Shown here piece after piece: positions 15,508 through 24,102 of a DNA stretch of 64,000 nucleotides. Made by a program: the position numbers and the translations under genes. Positions within the stretch are counted from its first letter, which is position 1; the number at the start of each line of letters is the position of its first letter. The stretch comes from JAVJSF01 sp040219555 (GTDB lineage Bacteria > Actinomycetota > Thermoleophilia > Miltoncostaeales > Miltoncostaeaceae), in contig JAVJSF010000010.1 of the NCBI GenBank assembly GCA_040219555.1, forward strand, positions 186,001-250,000. Direction: 5' to 3'. Under the pieces are notes generated by a model. The model was not told the DNA's origin. It ran no database searches and saw only the letters and a program-made list of their open reading frames with translations.

Positions 15508-16640
15508 CCGGCCTGCGGCCGTCCGAGCAGTCCGCCCGGGTCGTGCACCGGGCGGCCTCCGATCAGGGTGGCGCGCACGCGCAGGCGCGTGTCGAGCACC
15601 ACCAGGTCGGCCTCGGCGCCCGGCGCGAGGGGGTCGGGGAGGCCCAGCAGGCGCCGGGGTGCGTCGGTGGCGGCGGCGATCGCCGTGCCCGCGGTCAGGC
15701 CGGCGGCCATCAGCGCCGGCGGGCCCGCGTCGAGCCCGGCGGCCGAGCCGGCCAGCCGCCCCTCGGCGTCGGTGACGCGGACGCCGTCACAGGTGACCGG
15801 GCGACCCGCCAGCACCGACCGGCCGGGCGGCACGCCGGCGGCCGCGACCGAATCGCTCACCAGCAGCAGCCGCTCGGCGGCGGCGCGCGCCAGCACCGCC
15901 AGCGTGGCCGGCGCCAGATGCACGCCGTCGGCGATCGCGCCGAGGTGCACCCGTGGATCGGCCAGGAACGCCGCCACCGCGCCGGGATCGCGCCCGCCCA
16001 GCGGGCGCATCGCGTTCAGGGCGTGCGTCAGCAGGCGCGCGCCGGCGTCGATGGCGCGGGCACCCAGGGCCGCGTCCGCCTCGGTGTGGCCCACGGCCGC
16101 CACGGCCCCCGAGCGGGCGATGCGTCCGATGGCCGCGAGGCCGCCATCCACCTCCGGCGCCAGGGTCACCACCGCCGGCCGGAAGGCGTCGAGCAGCCAC
16201 TCCAGGTCCGGGCCGGCGGGCCGGCGAAGGCGGGCCCCCTCGTGCGCCCCGGCGCGCGAGGGGGCCAGGAAGGGGCCCTCCAGGTGCGGGCCCAGCGCTC
16301 GCGCGCCGGCGGCCGGCCACCGCGTGGCCGCAAGGGTGCGGGCCACGTCGGCGTAGTCCTCCCATCGGCGCGTCACGACGGTGGGGCAGAAGGCCGTGAC
16401 GCCCCGGGCCGGCAGGGCGGCGGCCACGTGTGCGCAGGCCGCCGGGTCGGGGCCGATCTCGTTCCCGGCGAAGCCGTTGACCTGGAGGTCCACCAGACCC
16501 GGGGCCACCAGCCATCCCGCGGGCAGGACGACGACGCGCGCGCCGGGGTCGTCGGCCACCGTGCGACCGTCGCGCACCGACACCGCGCCGGTCACCACCA
16601 TCCCCGCCCGGGCCACCCGGCCCACGATGCGCCACCTCAT
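15504..16640 (-). CDS. nagA: N-acetylglucosamine-6-phosphate deacetylase
   Basis: NagA deacetylates GlcNAc-6-phosphate to glucosamine-6-phosphate in amino-sugar recycling. The 378-residue amidohydrolase has APGLVDLQVNGFAGNE, the metal motif HLEGPFL, GHTEAD, THALNAM and a SDSVAAAG motif supplying the catalytic Asp. ATG 16640 starts the family sequence; upstream codons overlap the divergent methyltransferase gene region. No nagB or GlcNAc transporter is adjacent, so it probably serves cell-wall recycling. Confidence 0.92.
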   Translation of the reverse strand: MRWRIVGRVARAGMVVTGAVSVRDGRTVADDPGARVVVLPAGWLVAPGLVDLQVNGFAGNEIGPDPAACAHVAAALPARGVTAFCPTVVTRRWEDYADVARTLAATRWPAAGARALGPHLEGPFLAPSRAGAHEGARLRRPAGPDLEWLLDAFRPAVVTLAPEVDGGLAAIGRIARSGAVAAVGHTEADAALGARAIDAGARLLTHALNAMRPLGGRDPGAVAAFLADPRVHLGAIADGVHLAPATLAVLARAAAERLLLVSDSVAAAGVPPGRSVLAGRPVTCDGVRVTDAEGRLAGSAAGLDAGPPALMAAGLTAGTAIAAATDAPRRLLGLPDPLAPGAEADLVVLDTRLRVRATLIGGRPVHDPGGLLGRPQAG

Positions 16641-16657
16641 CGCCGGCCCCGGCTCGC

Positions 16658-16663
16658 CATACT
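16658..16663 (+). promoter_or_regulatory. Putative -10 box of the 23S rRNA methyltransferase gene
   Basis: CATACT (one mismatch to TATACT) ends six bases before ATG 16670, with no ribosome binding site between. It fits the leaderless pattern. Confidence 0.4.
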
Positions 16664-16669
16664 GACCCG

Positions 16670-18058
16670 ATGACCACCGCCACCACACCCCGGCCGCGCC
16701 GCGGCGACATCCTCGAGATCCGCATCGACTCGCTCGCCTTCGGCGGGATGGGGGTGGGGCGCCACGACCGCTTCGTGATCTTCTGCCGGGACACGGTCCC
16801 CGGCGACCTGGTCCGCGCCCGCGTCACCAAGGGCCGGCGGCGCTTCGCCGAGGCCGACCTGGCCGAGTTGCTCGAGTCCGGCCCGGAGCGGATCACGCCC
16901 CCCTGTCCGCTGGTGCCGCGTTGCGGGGGCTGCCGGCTGCAGCACGTCACCTACGAGGCGGCCCTGGCGGCCAAGCGCGACCAGGTGGCCGAACACCTGG
17001 CCCGCATCGGCCACCTGCCCGATGTCACGGTCCTCGACCCCGATCCGGCGGTGGAGCGGTTCGGCTACCGCAACAAGATGGAGTACTCGGCGTCGTTGGG
17101 CGATGACGGTCGTCTGGTCCTCGGCTTCCACGAGCGGGGGCGCTGGGACAGTGTGATCGACGTCCCCGACTGCATGCTGGCGACGCCGCTCGGCAACGCC
17201 GTCCGCGAGAGCGTCCGCGGGTGGGCGCTGGAGTGCGGCATCGCCCCGTACGACCAGCGCGCCCAGGCCGGACAACTGCGTCACGTCGTCGTCCGCGAGG
17301 GGATCGCCACCGGACAACTGCTGGTGACCGTGGTCACCGCGCCGGAGGTGGAGGAGATGGTGGACCGCCTCCCGGCCTGGCTGGAGTCGCGTCACCCGGA
17401 GGTGGTGGGGGTGCTGCACGCGGTCAACGACGGCGTGGCCGAGGTGACCAGCGGGCTTCCCACGCGGCTGCTGTCCGGGCGCGAGTGGTTCGAGGAGCGG
17501 GTGCGCGGCATCGAACTGCGCCTGTCGGCGCCGGCCTTCTTCCAGACCAACACGCGGATGACCGAGCATCTCTACGCGCGGGTGGCCGAGGCCGCCGGGC
17601 TGGACGGATCGCAGGTGCTGTACGACCTGTTCGCGGGGGTCGGCAGCATCGGCCTGGCGCTGGCCGACGGGGCGCGCGAGGTGGTTGCCATCGAGATCGT
17701 CCCCGAGGCGGTCGAGGACGCCCGCGCCAACGCCGAGCGCAACGGCATGACCAACCACACCGCCCTGTGCGGCGATGTCGGGGTGGTGCTGCGCGAGCAG
17801 CGCGGCCTGCTGCCGGCGCCCGATGTCGCGGTGGTCGACCCGCCCCGCGGAGGCCTGTCGGGCCGGGCGATCCGGCGCATCCTCGAACTCGCCCCGCCCG
17901 TGCTGGTGTACGTGTCCTGTCAGCCGGCGACCTTCGCCGACAACGCCGCCCGCCTCGTGGAGGGGGGCTACCGCATCGAGTGGGTGCGCCCCGTCGACAT
18001 GTTCCCCCAGACGCCGCACATCGAGGCCGTCGCGCGATTCGTCCGCGACGGCGCCTGA
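16670..18058 (+). CDS. 23S rRNA (uracil-5-)-methyltransferase, RlmD/RumA family
   Basis: RumA-type enzymes methylate C5 of uridine in 23S rRNA. The 462-residue protein starts with a TRAM RNA-binding domain (about 10-70). It then has Cys79, Cys85, Cys88 and Cys168, matching the 4Fe-4S ligand spacing of RumA, the SAM motif DLFAGVGSIGLAL, the DPPRGGL motif and the catalytic Cys in YVSCQPATFADN. Whether the target is U1939, U747 or a tRNA site cannot be told from sequence. The start is backed by a leaderless -10 box. The patatin gene follows 17 bases downstream. Confidence 0.9.
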   Translation: MTTATTPRPRRGDILEIRIDSLAFGGMGVGRHDRFVIFCRDTVPGDLVRARVTKGRRRFAEADLAELLESGPERITPPCPLVPRCGGCRLQHVTYEAALAAKRDQVAEHLARIGHLPDVTVLDPDPAVERFGYRNKMEYSASLGDDGRLVLGFHERGRWDSVIDVPDCMLATPLGNAVRESVRGWALECGIAPYDQRAQAGQLRHVVVREGIATGQLLVTVVTAPEVEEMVDRLPAWLESRHPEVVGVLHAVNDGVAEVTSGLPTRLLSGREWFEERVRGIELRLSAPAFFQTNTRMTEHLYARVAEAAGLDGSQVLYDLFAGVGSIGLALADGAREVVAIEIVPEAVEDARANAERNGMTNHTALCGDVGVVLREQRGLLPAPDVAVVDPPRGGLSGRAIRRILELAPPVLVYVSCQPATFADNAARLVEGGYRIEWVRPVDMFPQTPHIEAVARFVRDGA

Positions 18059-18075
18059 CCACCCGAGGAGCCCCC

Positions 18076-19353
18076 GTGGCCGTCCGTCGCATCGCGCTCG
18101 CCTGCCAGGGCGGCGGCACCCACGCTGCCTTCACCTGGGGGGTCCTGACCGGGCTGTTCGAGGCGCAGCGGCGCTTCGCGGACGAGCCCGGCGAGGGTGA
18201 CACCTTCGAGGTCGCGGCACTCAGCGGGACCTCGGCCGGGGCGCTCTGTGCGCTGGCGGCCTGGTACGGGCTGGCACCCAACGCCGGCGATCGGACGCTC
18301 GGTACCGCCGAGGCGGCCATCGAGCGCCTCGATCACCTGTGGGAGACCTTCACGGCCCGGACGCCGGCCGAGTTGATGCACAACCAGTGGGTGCGTGCCG
18401 CGCTGCGCTGGCAGGCCGCCCACCTGCCCACGGTGAGCTCGAGCCCGTACGACCTCGGCGCCAGGCTCTCCCTGTCGGGTCTGTCGCTGATGGGCGTGCG
18501 CGACGAGTACCTGGGCTTCCCCGCGCTGCTGCGCTCGGTGTGCCCGCATTTCGACGACATCGACTGGGAGGGCGTGGCGGCGCGGCGGGTCCGGATGGTC
18601 GCCGGCGCCATCGAGGTGCTGTCGGGGAACACCGAGATCTTCGACTCGGACGCCACCCTGCGCGCGCGGGGCCTCATGGACCGGCCGGATGCCGACGAGG
18701 CGCCCGCCAACCGCTGGCGTGTGCGTCGCGAGCTCTCGCTGGCCGGCGTGGCGGCGTCGGGCACCCTCCCCGAGGTGCTGCCGGCCGAGGCCATCGACGG
18801 CATGACCTTCCCCACCTGCGATCCGGAGCGGCCGATCGTGCGCACCGGCTACTACTGGGACGGCCTCTACTCGCAGAACCCGCCGGTGCGCGACCTGCTG
18901 TCGGTGTCCGACCCGGCCGACAAGCCCGATGAGATCTGGGTCATCCGCATCAACCCCCAGGAGTTCTCGCCCGCCTCGCTCGATGTGAGCCTGGACGACA
19001 TCCACGACCGCGAGAACGACCTGGCCGGCAACCTGTCGCTCAACCAAGAGCTGGACCACATCCTCACCGTGAACGGGTGGATCGCACGTCACGGCACCGA
19101 GCACCCGCCGCTGGACGCCTTCAAGACCGTCGCCGTGCGCACCATCAAGATGGACCGCGAGACCGCCTGGGGGATCGGTCACGCCTCCAAGCTCGACCGC
19201 GGCCGAGAGCACATGCACCGCCTGCGCGACGAGGGCCTGCGCATCGCGGCCGGGTGGATCGCGCGCTGGCGCGCGGAGGGGGACGCGTTCGACCGGTACC
19301 CCGACGACGCCCGCTACGAGGGCTCACCGGGCGCGCCACCCCCGCGGGGGTGA
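18076..19353 (+). CDS. Patatin-like phospholipase family protein
   Basis: The 425-residue protein has the patatin oxyanion motif GGGTHAAFTWG near residue 13, the nucleophile elbow GTSAG near residue 53 and a WDGLY motif supplying the dyad Asp near residue 260. It therefore should be an active serine acyl hydrolase on lipids. No signal peptide or membrane segment is seen, so it is probably cytoplasmic. GTG 18076 follows CGAGGAG. Two nested inverted repeats lie at its 3' end. Neighbours give no substrate hint. Confidence 0.9.
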   Translation: MAVRRIALACQGGGTHAAFTWGVLTGLFEAQRRFADEPGEGDTFEVAALSGTSAGALCALAAWYGLAPNAGDRTLGTAEAAIERLDHLWETFTARTPAELMHNQWVRAALRWQAAHLPTVSSSPYDLGARLSLSGLSLMGVRDEYLGFPALLRSVCPHFDDIDWEGVAARRVRMVAGAIEVLSGNTEIFDSDATLRARGLMDRPDADEAPANRWRVRRELSLAGVAASGTLPEVLPAEAIDGMTFPTCDPERPIVRTGYYWDGLYSQNPPVRDLLSVSDPADKPDEIWVIRINPQEFSPASLDVSLDDIHDRENDLAGNLSLNQELDHILTVNGWIARHGTEHPPLDAFKTVAVRTIKMDRETAWGIGHASKLDRGREHMHRLRDEGLRIAAGWIARWRAEGDAFDRYPDDARYEGSPGAPPPRG

Positions 19354-19377
19354 GCCCGGCGGCCGGCCGGCCGCCGG
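19337..19377. terminator. Two adjacent perfect palindromes between convergent genes
   Basis: CACCCCCG/CGGGGGTG (19337-19352) overlaps the patatin stop. It is followed by a 22-base perfect palindrome, CCGGCGGCCGG and its complement (19356-19377), ending eight bases before the convergent UDG-like gene. An outer GGCTCACC (19321-19328) can pair with GGTGAGCC (19349-19356) as an alternative fold. Position between convergent stops suggests a bidirectional terminator without T-runs. Confidence 0.5.
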
Positions 19378-19384
19378 TCAGGGG

Positions 19385-20059
19385 TCAGTACGGCGGCTGG
19401 GCCTGGTGCCAGTCGCCGATGGCGCGGAAGGCGCTCCAGAAGGCCCGCTTCGCCGACTGCTCGTCCAGCGAGTCGTCGATGTCGGGCACGTAGATCGCGT
19501 CGACGCTGGGCGTCCAGCTCTGGACCTGCCCCGGCTCCGCACGCAGGGCGGCGGCCATGGGGTGGTCCATCCGGTTGACGGCGTCCACCACCCGCTCGCC
19601 CATCACCACCACCAGCGCCGGCTGCACGATCTGGACCTCTCGCGACAGCCAGTGCAGGAAGTCCGCTCCGTCGCCGGCGGCCTCCTCGCCGGCGCACTTT
19701 ACGCACAGCGTGCCGTACAGGGTCAGCGGGTCGATCCCCAGGCGCTGCATGCTCTTCAGGATCGCCGTGCCGGCGCGCCCGAAGAAGGCCACGCCCTCCT
19801 GGCGCTCGGCCAGGTTGGGCGACCACTTGACGAGCATGATGTCGGCCTGCGGGGAACCCGACGCCAGCACCGGCAACTCGTCCTCGTCCCGGCAGGGGGC
19901 GGCGGCGGTGATCTCGTCGTTCAGGGCGGCCATCTCCGCGATGGCGCGGCGCTCGTAGGCGCTCTGGATGTCGTCCGCCGTCTCCTCGTCGCCGGACTGG
20001 CCGGCGGCACGGCGGGAGCGGCGCCGACCGGGGTCGGGCGTGGGGGCGTCGGGGCTCAT
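19385..20059 (-). CDS. Divergent uracil-DNA glycosylase-superfamily protein
   Basis: The 224-residue protein resembles family 4/5 uracil-DNA glycosylases: a strand then GVAFFGRAGTAILKSMQRLG, similar to the xGxPFVGRAG motif, followed by YGTLCVKC. The usual catalytic GEAPG/GExPG and C-terminal HPS motifs are not clear; LVKWSPNLAE and VPDIDDSL stand in those places. The four-Cys cluster is incomplete, with one Cys near residue 56 and a CxxC. It may be an inactive or re-purposed member. The first 40 residues are basic and low-complexity. Confidence in the fold is moderate and in the activity low. Confidence 0.6.
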   Translation of the reverse strand: MSPDAPTPDPGRRRSRRAAGQSGDEETADDIQSAYERRAIAEMAALNDEITAAAPCRDEDELPVLASGSPQADIMLVKWSPNLAERQEGVAFFGRAGTAILKSMQRLGIDPLTLYGTLCVKCAGEEAAGDGADFLHWLSREVQIVQPALVVVMGERVVDAVNRMDHPMAAALRAEPGQVQSWTPSVDAIYVPDIDDSLDEQSAKRAFWSAFRAIGDWHQAQPPY

Positions 20060-20150
20060 CCGCGATCCCTATTGCCCGGGTCCCGGCGGAGTCCTTCCAT
20101 CCCGTGTTGCAGGCGGGCCCCGGCGTTGCGCGCCGCGGTCCGTCCCATGG

Positions 20151-20726
20151 CTAGCGGCGGGCGCCCCGCGCGGCCGAGCCGCGCCAGACGATGAGCACGC
20201 GATGCGCGGCCGTGATGCTGCTGAGGCCCGCCAGTACCGCGATCAGCACCGGGCTCAGCACGTCGCCCAGGCCACCCAGGAACAGCGCCGCACCCACGAT
20301 GACCAGCCGCTCCGGGCGCCCCATCAGGCCGCCGCTGGAGCCCGTGATGCCCAGGCCCTCCGCGCGGGCCCGCGCGTAGGAGACCATGAACGAGGCCGTG
20401 AGGGCCACGAAACAGGCCGCCAGTGACCAGTCCTGGCCGTCCTGGGCGAAGGTGATCCCGAGCGCGCCGAGGATCACGCCCTCGGCCAGGCGGTCCAGGG
20501 TGGAGTCCAGGAAGGCGCCGAAGTCGCTGGAGCGGCCCTGGTAGCGGGCGAGTGTGCCGTCGAGGGAGTCCACCAGGCCCGCGACCACGAACACGAGCGC
20601 CGACAGCACCCAGTAGCGGTTGAGGGCCAGCGCCGCCGAGCCGCAGATGCCCAGGAAGCCGATCAGGGTCACGATGTTGGGCGTGATCCGGCTGGCGTCC
20701 AACGCCCACAGGAGGGCGCGCATCAC
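20151..20726 (-). CDS. CDP-alcohol phosphatidyltransferase family protein
   Basis: These membrane enzymes transfer a phosphatidyl group from CDP-diacylglycerol to an alcohol. The 191-residue protein has the complete signature DxxDGxxARxxxxxxxxGxxxDxxxD (DSLDGTLARYQGRSSDFGAF..., residues about 53-79) and five or six transmembrane segments. In actinobacteria the closest kinds are phosphatidylinositol-phosphate and phosphatidylglycerol-phosphate synthases; I cannot choose between them. GTG 20726 is followed directly by ATG, either being possible. It stands alone, 91 bases from the upstream UDG-like gene start. Confidence 0.9.
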   Translation of the reverse strand: MMRALLWALDASRITPNIVTLIGFLGICGSAALALNRYWVLSALVFVVAGLVDSLDGTLARYQGRSSDFGAFLDSTLDRLAEGVILGALGITFAQDGQDWSLAACFVALTASFMVSYARARAEGLGITGSSGGLMGRPERLVIVGAALFLGGLGDVLSPVLIAVLAGLSSITAAHRVLIVWRGSAARGARR

Positions 20727-20817
20727 GGGCGGGCGCCGGCGGGGCGTGGTGGCGCTTTCGGTCAGCGTGCCGATGGGGTCCGTCCTGGTCGGGCCGGGCG
20801 GCTCCCGGCGGGGCGGT

Positions 20818-20823
20818 TAGGAT
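20818..20823 (+). promoter_or_regulatory. Putative -10 box of the fumarylacetoacetase-family gene
   Basis: TAGGAT ends eight bases before ATG 20832 with no Shine-Dalgarno between, fitting a leaderless transcript. Confidence 0.5.
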
Positions 20824-20831
20824 AACGGCGC

Positions 20832-21653
20832 ATGAGACTGTGCACCTATCGCGAGGGCGTGGGTACGCGCCTGGGCGAGGTGGACGGCGACCGGGTGTGG
20901 CCGCGCGACGGCCGGGATGTGGGCGACGCCCTCGCCGGGCCGCCGCCCCGCACCGGCGACGCGCTCCCCCTCGCCGACATCGAGATCCTGGCCCCCCTGC
21001 GCCCGCCGACGGTCTTCGGGGTCGGGCGCAACTACCCGCTCCATGCCGCGGAGTTGCGCAGCGAGGTCCCGGCCTCGCCGCAGGTCTTCCTGAAGCACCG
21101 CGGCTCGATCACGGGCCCCGCCGGCCCCGTGGTGCACCCTGGCGCCGGCTATACGGCCCGCCTGGACTACGAGTGCGAGCTGGCCGTGGTGATGGGCCGG
21201 CGAGCCCACCGCATCGCGCCGGAGGAGGCGCTGGGGCACGTCTTCGGCTACGCGCTCATGGCCGACATCAGCGCCCGCGATCTGCAGCGCTCCGAGCCGC
21301 AGTGGCTGCGGGCCAAGGGCGGGCCCACCTTCGGCCCCCTCGGCCCGTGGGTGACGACGGCCGATGAGGTCCCGGACCCCCAGGCGCTCGTCCAGCGCAC
21401 CTGGGTCAACGGCGAGCGCCGCCAGGACTCGTCCACGGCACACATGGTGTTCGGCGTGGCGAGCGTGATCGTGTTCCTGGCCGGCTCGCTGGTGCTCGAG
21501 CCCGGCGACGTGATCGCGATGGGCACACCCGACGGGGTGGGACTGGGGCTCGATCCGCCCCGCTTCCTGGTCCCCGGCGACCGCGTGCGCATGATGGTCG
21601 AGGGGCTGGGCGAGCTGGACTTTCCGATCACCGAGGACGGGGGGCTCACGTGA
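20832..21653 (+). CDS. Fumarylacetoacetate hydrolase family protein
   Basis: The 273-residue enzyme has a small N-terminal domain and the catalytic FAH domain with VGRNYPLHAAE, the metal-binding DYECELAVVMG (Glu-x-Glu) and MADISARDLQ, GPLGPWV, and GTPDGVGLG motifs. Family members cleave C-C bonds in aromatic catabolism or decarboxylate oxaloacetate; nothing nearby points to an aromatic pathway. It overlaps the next gene by four bases, so the two should be co-translated. Confidence 0.9.
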   Translation: MRLCTYREGVGTRLGEVDGDRVWPRDGRDVGDALAGPPPRTGDALPLADIEILAPLRPPTVFGVGRNYPLHAAELRSEVPASPQVFLKHRGSITGPAGPVVHPGAGYTARLDYECELAVVMGRRAHRIAPEEALGHVFGYALMADISARDLQRSEPQWLRAKGGPTFGPLGPWVTTADEVPDPQALVQRTWVNGERRQDSSTAHMVFGVASVIVFLAGSLVLEPGDVIAMGTPDGVGLGLDPPRFLVPGDRVRMMVEGLGELDFPITEDGGLT

Positions 21654-22495
21654 AGCCCGACGAGGCACTGGCACGAGCGCTCGCCCTCTCCGGGGTCGCG
21701 CTGCCCCGGGGGGTCCTGGGACCCGAGACCGAGGCGCTGGCCGACGCGCTGTCGGGCGACGGCGAGGGGGACGTGGCCGAGCTGGCCGACGCGGCCGCGG
21801 TCGTCCACTGGCGGACGCTGCGCGCCCCGATGGCCCACGCCATCTCGCGGGCGGCGCGCGAGGCCGAGGGCCAGGACGCCGAGGCGTTCGAGATCGTGCT
21901 CGACTGGGCCTACGACCCGGATCCGGACAACCCGCTGGCGCGTGCGCTGGCGGTCCGCGCCGCCATGGAGTTCCAGGCGGCTCGCTCGCGGGCGCGCGAG
22001 TTCATGCGCCACGCCGAGGAGCAACTGGTCGAGGACGACATGCGCTCCGCCGCGCTCACCACGGCCGCCGCCGGCCAGATGGCCGCGGTGCTGCTCGACC
22101 TCGACCCCGAGGACTTCGCCGGCGAGATCGCGACCTACCTGGCCGCCGACGGGGCCGAGGGGGCGCTCGACATCCTGGCGCGCGAGACCGGTGACTCCGA
22201 GATCCGTGCCTGGGCGCGCCGTGCCGTGGCCGGGATCGTGGAGCCCGAGGCGCCCGTCGTGATGGCCGCGCTCGCCCAGATCACCGCCGGCGAGCCGCCG
22301 GCCGACCCGGCGCAGGACCTGGTGTGGGTGCCGGCCATGCTGTCGCTGGCCGAGGAGGCCGCCGAACGGGCGCTGGTGGACGAGTCGGCCGAGATGGCGC
22401 GCAACGGCTTCGGCCACCCGCAGACCCCCGGAGCGGACGACGACGACCCCGGGGCGGACGACGACATCGACTGGGAGCCGGATCCGGGTCGCTAG
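21650..22495 (+). CDS. Acidic alpha-helical protein of unknown function
   Basis: The 281-residue product is strongly acidic and almost entirely predicted helical (Ala/Glu/Asp-rich), with an Asp-rich tail (GADDDDPGADDDIDWE). No transmembrane segment, signal or catalytic motif was recognised. Residues about 60-240 show loosely similar helical blocks of about 35 residues, which could be HEAT/TPR-like repeats, though the periodicity is poor. GTG 21650 overlaps the FAH-family stop (GTGA). Tight coupling to that enzyme suggests partner function, but none can be named. Confidence 0.75.
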   Translation: MKPDEALARALALSGVALPRGVLGPETEALADALSGDGEGDVAELADAAAVVHWRTLRAPMAHAISRAAREAEGQDAEAFEIVLDWAYDPDPDNPLARALAVRAAMEFQAARSRAREFMRHAEEQLVEDDMRSAALTTAAAGQMAAVLLDLDPEDFAGEIATYLAADGAEGALDILARETGDSEIRAWARRAVAGIVEPEAPVVMAALAQITAGEPPADPAQDLVWVPAMLSLAEEAAERALVDESAEMARNGFGHPQTPGADDDDPGADDDIDWEPDPGR

Positions 22496-22537
22496 GGAAC
22501 ATGCGCCCCGAGGGCCCGCCCCCCCCGGGCGCTCCGG

Positions 22538-23359
22538 TCAGCGTGCGGTCACCGACGGCGCCGCGCGCTCGCGCCACAGGTCCCGTAGCGCGCCGGCCCG
22601 GTCGCCCAGCAGGAAGGTGAGCGTGCGGATGGGCGGGTGGCTCGACACCAGCCAGCGGCCCTCGGTCCCCGCGAAGCACATGGCGCGGCCGGCGCCCAGC
22701 GGAGCGCCGCGGCGCCACGAAGCCTCGGCGGGGGGCGTCGCCGGCCCCGGCGTCGGGCCGGCCAGGCAGTCCCCCGTGGCGAGCGGGACGTCGTTGGCGC
22801 GCCGGTAGCGACCATAGGCGTCCTCGGTGGCCAGGCGGGTGGGGAACAGCTCGTAGTGGATGGCCGACCCGAAGGCCTCGCGGCCGTCGCAGAACAGGCC
22901 GGCCACGGCTCCTCGGCTCAGCGAATCGGCGAGCGCCCGGGTGCAGCGACGGGCGACCTCGGGGTCGAGGCGGGCCAGGAGGAAGCGCTCGCCACCGTTG
23001 GGGAAGTCACCCGGGCGCTCCACCAGGACCCCTCCGGTGTCCTCGGGGCCGGCGCCCGCCGCCGCCGCCGGGGCGGCGTCCCGGCGGGCCGTCGAGGCGG
23101 CGGGCGGCGCGGGCGAGGGGTCCGGGGCCTCGGAGGAGGACTCGTCCTCCGGGGGTGGCGAGGCGTCGTCGACCGAGGGGGAGGTCGCCGGAAGGGCGGT
23201 GGCCGGGCGTGCGGCGGCGTCGCCGGCAGCGGGCCGGGCGCCGGTCTCGGTGTCGCCGCCGGCGACGACCGTGGTGGTGCCCCCGCAGCCGGCGAGGACC
23301 GCCGCCAGGATCAGGGCGGCGATCAGGGCCAGCGGGGCGGACATCCGGGAGAGGCGCAT
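22538..23359 (-). CDS. Putative lipoprotein with Ser/Pro-rich linker, unknown function
   Basis: The 273-residue protein starts with a lipoprotein signal (MRLSRMSAPLALIAALILAAVLAGC), followed by a long low-complexity linker rich in Ala, Pro, Ser, Asp and Glu (about 30-110), then a C-terminal domain with four Cys (RRCTRAL, LFCDGRE, GDCLAG, AMCFAG) that could form two disulfides outside the cell. I recognise no family. It diverges from nth with 52 bases between starts. Confidence 0.75.
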   Translation of the reverse strand: MRLSRMSAPLALIAALILAAVLAGCGGTTTVVAGGDTETGARPAAGDAAARPATALPATSPSVDDASPPPEDESSSEAPDPSPAPPAASTARRDAAPAAAAGAGPEDTGGVLVERPGDFPNGGERFLLARLDPEVARRCTRALADSLSRGAVAGLFCDGREAFGSAIHYELFPTRLATEDAYGRYRRANDVPLATGDCLAGPTPGPATPPAEASWRRGAPLGAGRAMCFAGTEGRWLVSSHPPIRTLTFLLGDRAGALRDLWRERAAPSVTAR

Positions 23360-23399
23360 CCGTGAGGTCTACGCGCGGCCGGCGGTCACCCCTTCCCGG

Positions 23400-23405
23400 T
23401 ACCGT
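23400..23405 (+). promoter_or_regulatory. Putative -10 box of the nth gene
   Basis: TACCGT ends six bases before GTG 23412, with no ribosome binding site, consistent with leaderless transcription. Confidence 0.45.
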
Positions 23406-23411
23406 CACGCC

Positions 23412-24092
23412 GTGAGCACCGTCACCCCCCGCCCGGGCACCAGGGCGCACACGCTCGCCATCGCCCACGCCCTGGCCGAGCACCACGGCCCGCTGCCCTA
23501 CGAGCGCCGGCACGACCCGGTCTCCGAACTGGTCACCACCCTGCTCAGCCACAGCACCACCGACGTCAACCAGGTGCTTGCCTTCACCCGGCTGCGCGAG
23601 CGCTACCCCACCTGGGAACAGGTGCGCGCGGCGCCCGTCGCCGACGTCGAGGACACGGTGCGCGTGGCCGGCCTGGCCAACCAGAAGGCCCCGCGCATCC
23701 AGGCGGTGCTCGACATCGTCGCCGCCGACCCGCGCCCGGACGACCTGGAGTGGCTGGGCGAGGTGCCGCTGGCGGAGGCGATGGACTTCCTCACCGCGCT
23801 TCCGGGGGTGGGCCCGAAGACCGCTGGCTGCGTGATGTGCTTCTGCTTCGACGCGCCCGTGCTGCCGGCGGACACCCACGTGCATCGCATCGCGCTGCGA
23901 ACCCACATCGTGCCGCCGCGTAGCACGGCGACGCGGGCCCAGGAGCGCCTGTCGGCCTGGGTGCCGGAGGGTATGCACTTCGCCACCCACATGCGGATGA
24001 TCCACTTCGGGCGCACGGTGTGCGCCGCCAGATCCCCGCGGTGCGGCGAGTGCCCGCTGCTGGCGTTGTGCCCCACCGGCCGGGCGCACTAG
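23412..24092 (+). CDS. nth: Endonuclease III-family DNA glycosylase/AP lyase
   Basis: Nth removes oxidised pyrimidines and nicks the abasic site. The 226-residue protein has the helix-hairpin-helix LPGVGPKTAG with catalytic Lys136, Asp154 in PADTHVHRI and a C-x6-C-x2-C-x5-C 4Fe-4S ligand set (from CAARSPRCGEC) at the C-terminus. The helix that in E. coli reads LSAQATD is here LLSHSTTDVN, a small difference typical of archaeal-like or specialised Nth proteins. GTG 23412 is backed by the -10 box. Its TAG stop is also the first part of the uspA -10 box. Confidence 0.93.
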   Translation: MSTVTPRPGTRAHTLAIAHALAEHHGPLPYERRHDPVSELVTTLLSHSTTDVNQVLAFTRLRERYPTWEQVRAAPVADVEDTVRVAGLANQKAPRIQAVLDIVAADPRPDDLEWLGEVPLAEAMDFLTALPGVGPKTAGCVMCFCFDAPVLPADTHVHRIALRTHIVPPRSTATRAQERLSAWVPEGMHFATHMRMIHFGRTVCAARSPRCGECPLLALCPTGRAH

Positions 24093-24095
24093 CGT
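24090..24095 (+). promoter_or_regulatory. Putative -10 box of the uspA-like gene
   Basis: TAGCGT ends seven bases before ATG 24103. Its first three bases are the nth stop codon. No Shine-Dalgarno follows. Confidence 0.4.
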
Positions 24096-24102
24096 TGCGG
24101 CC

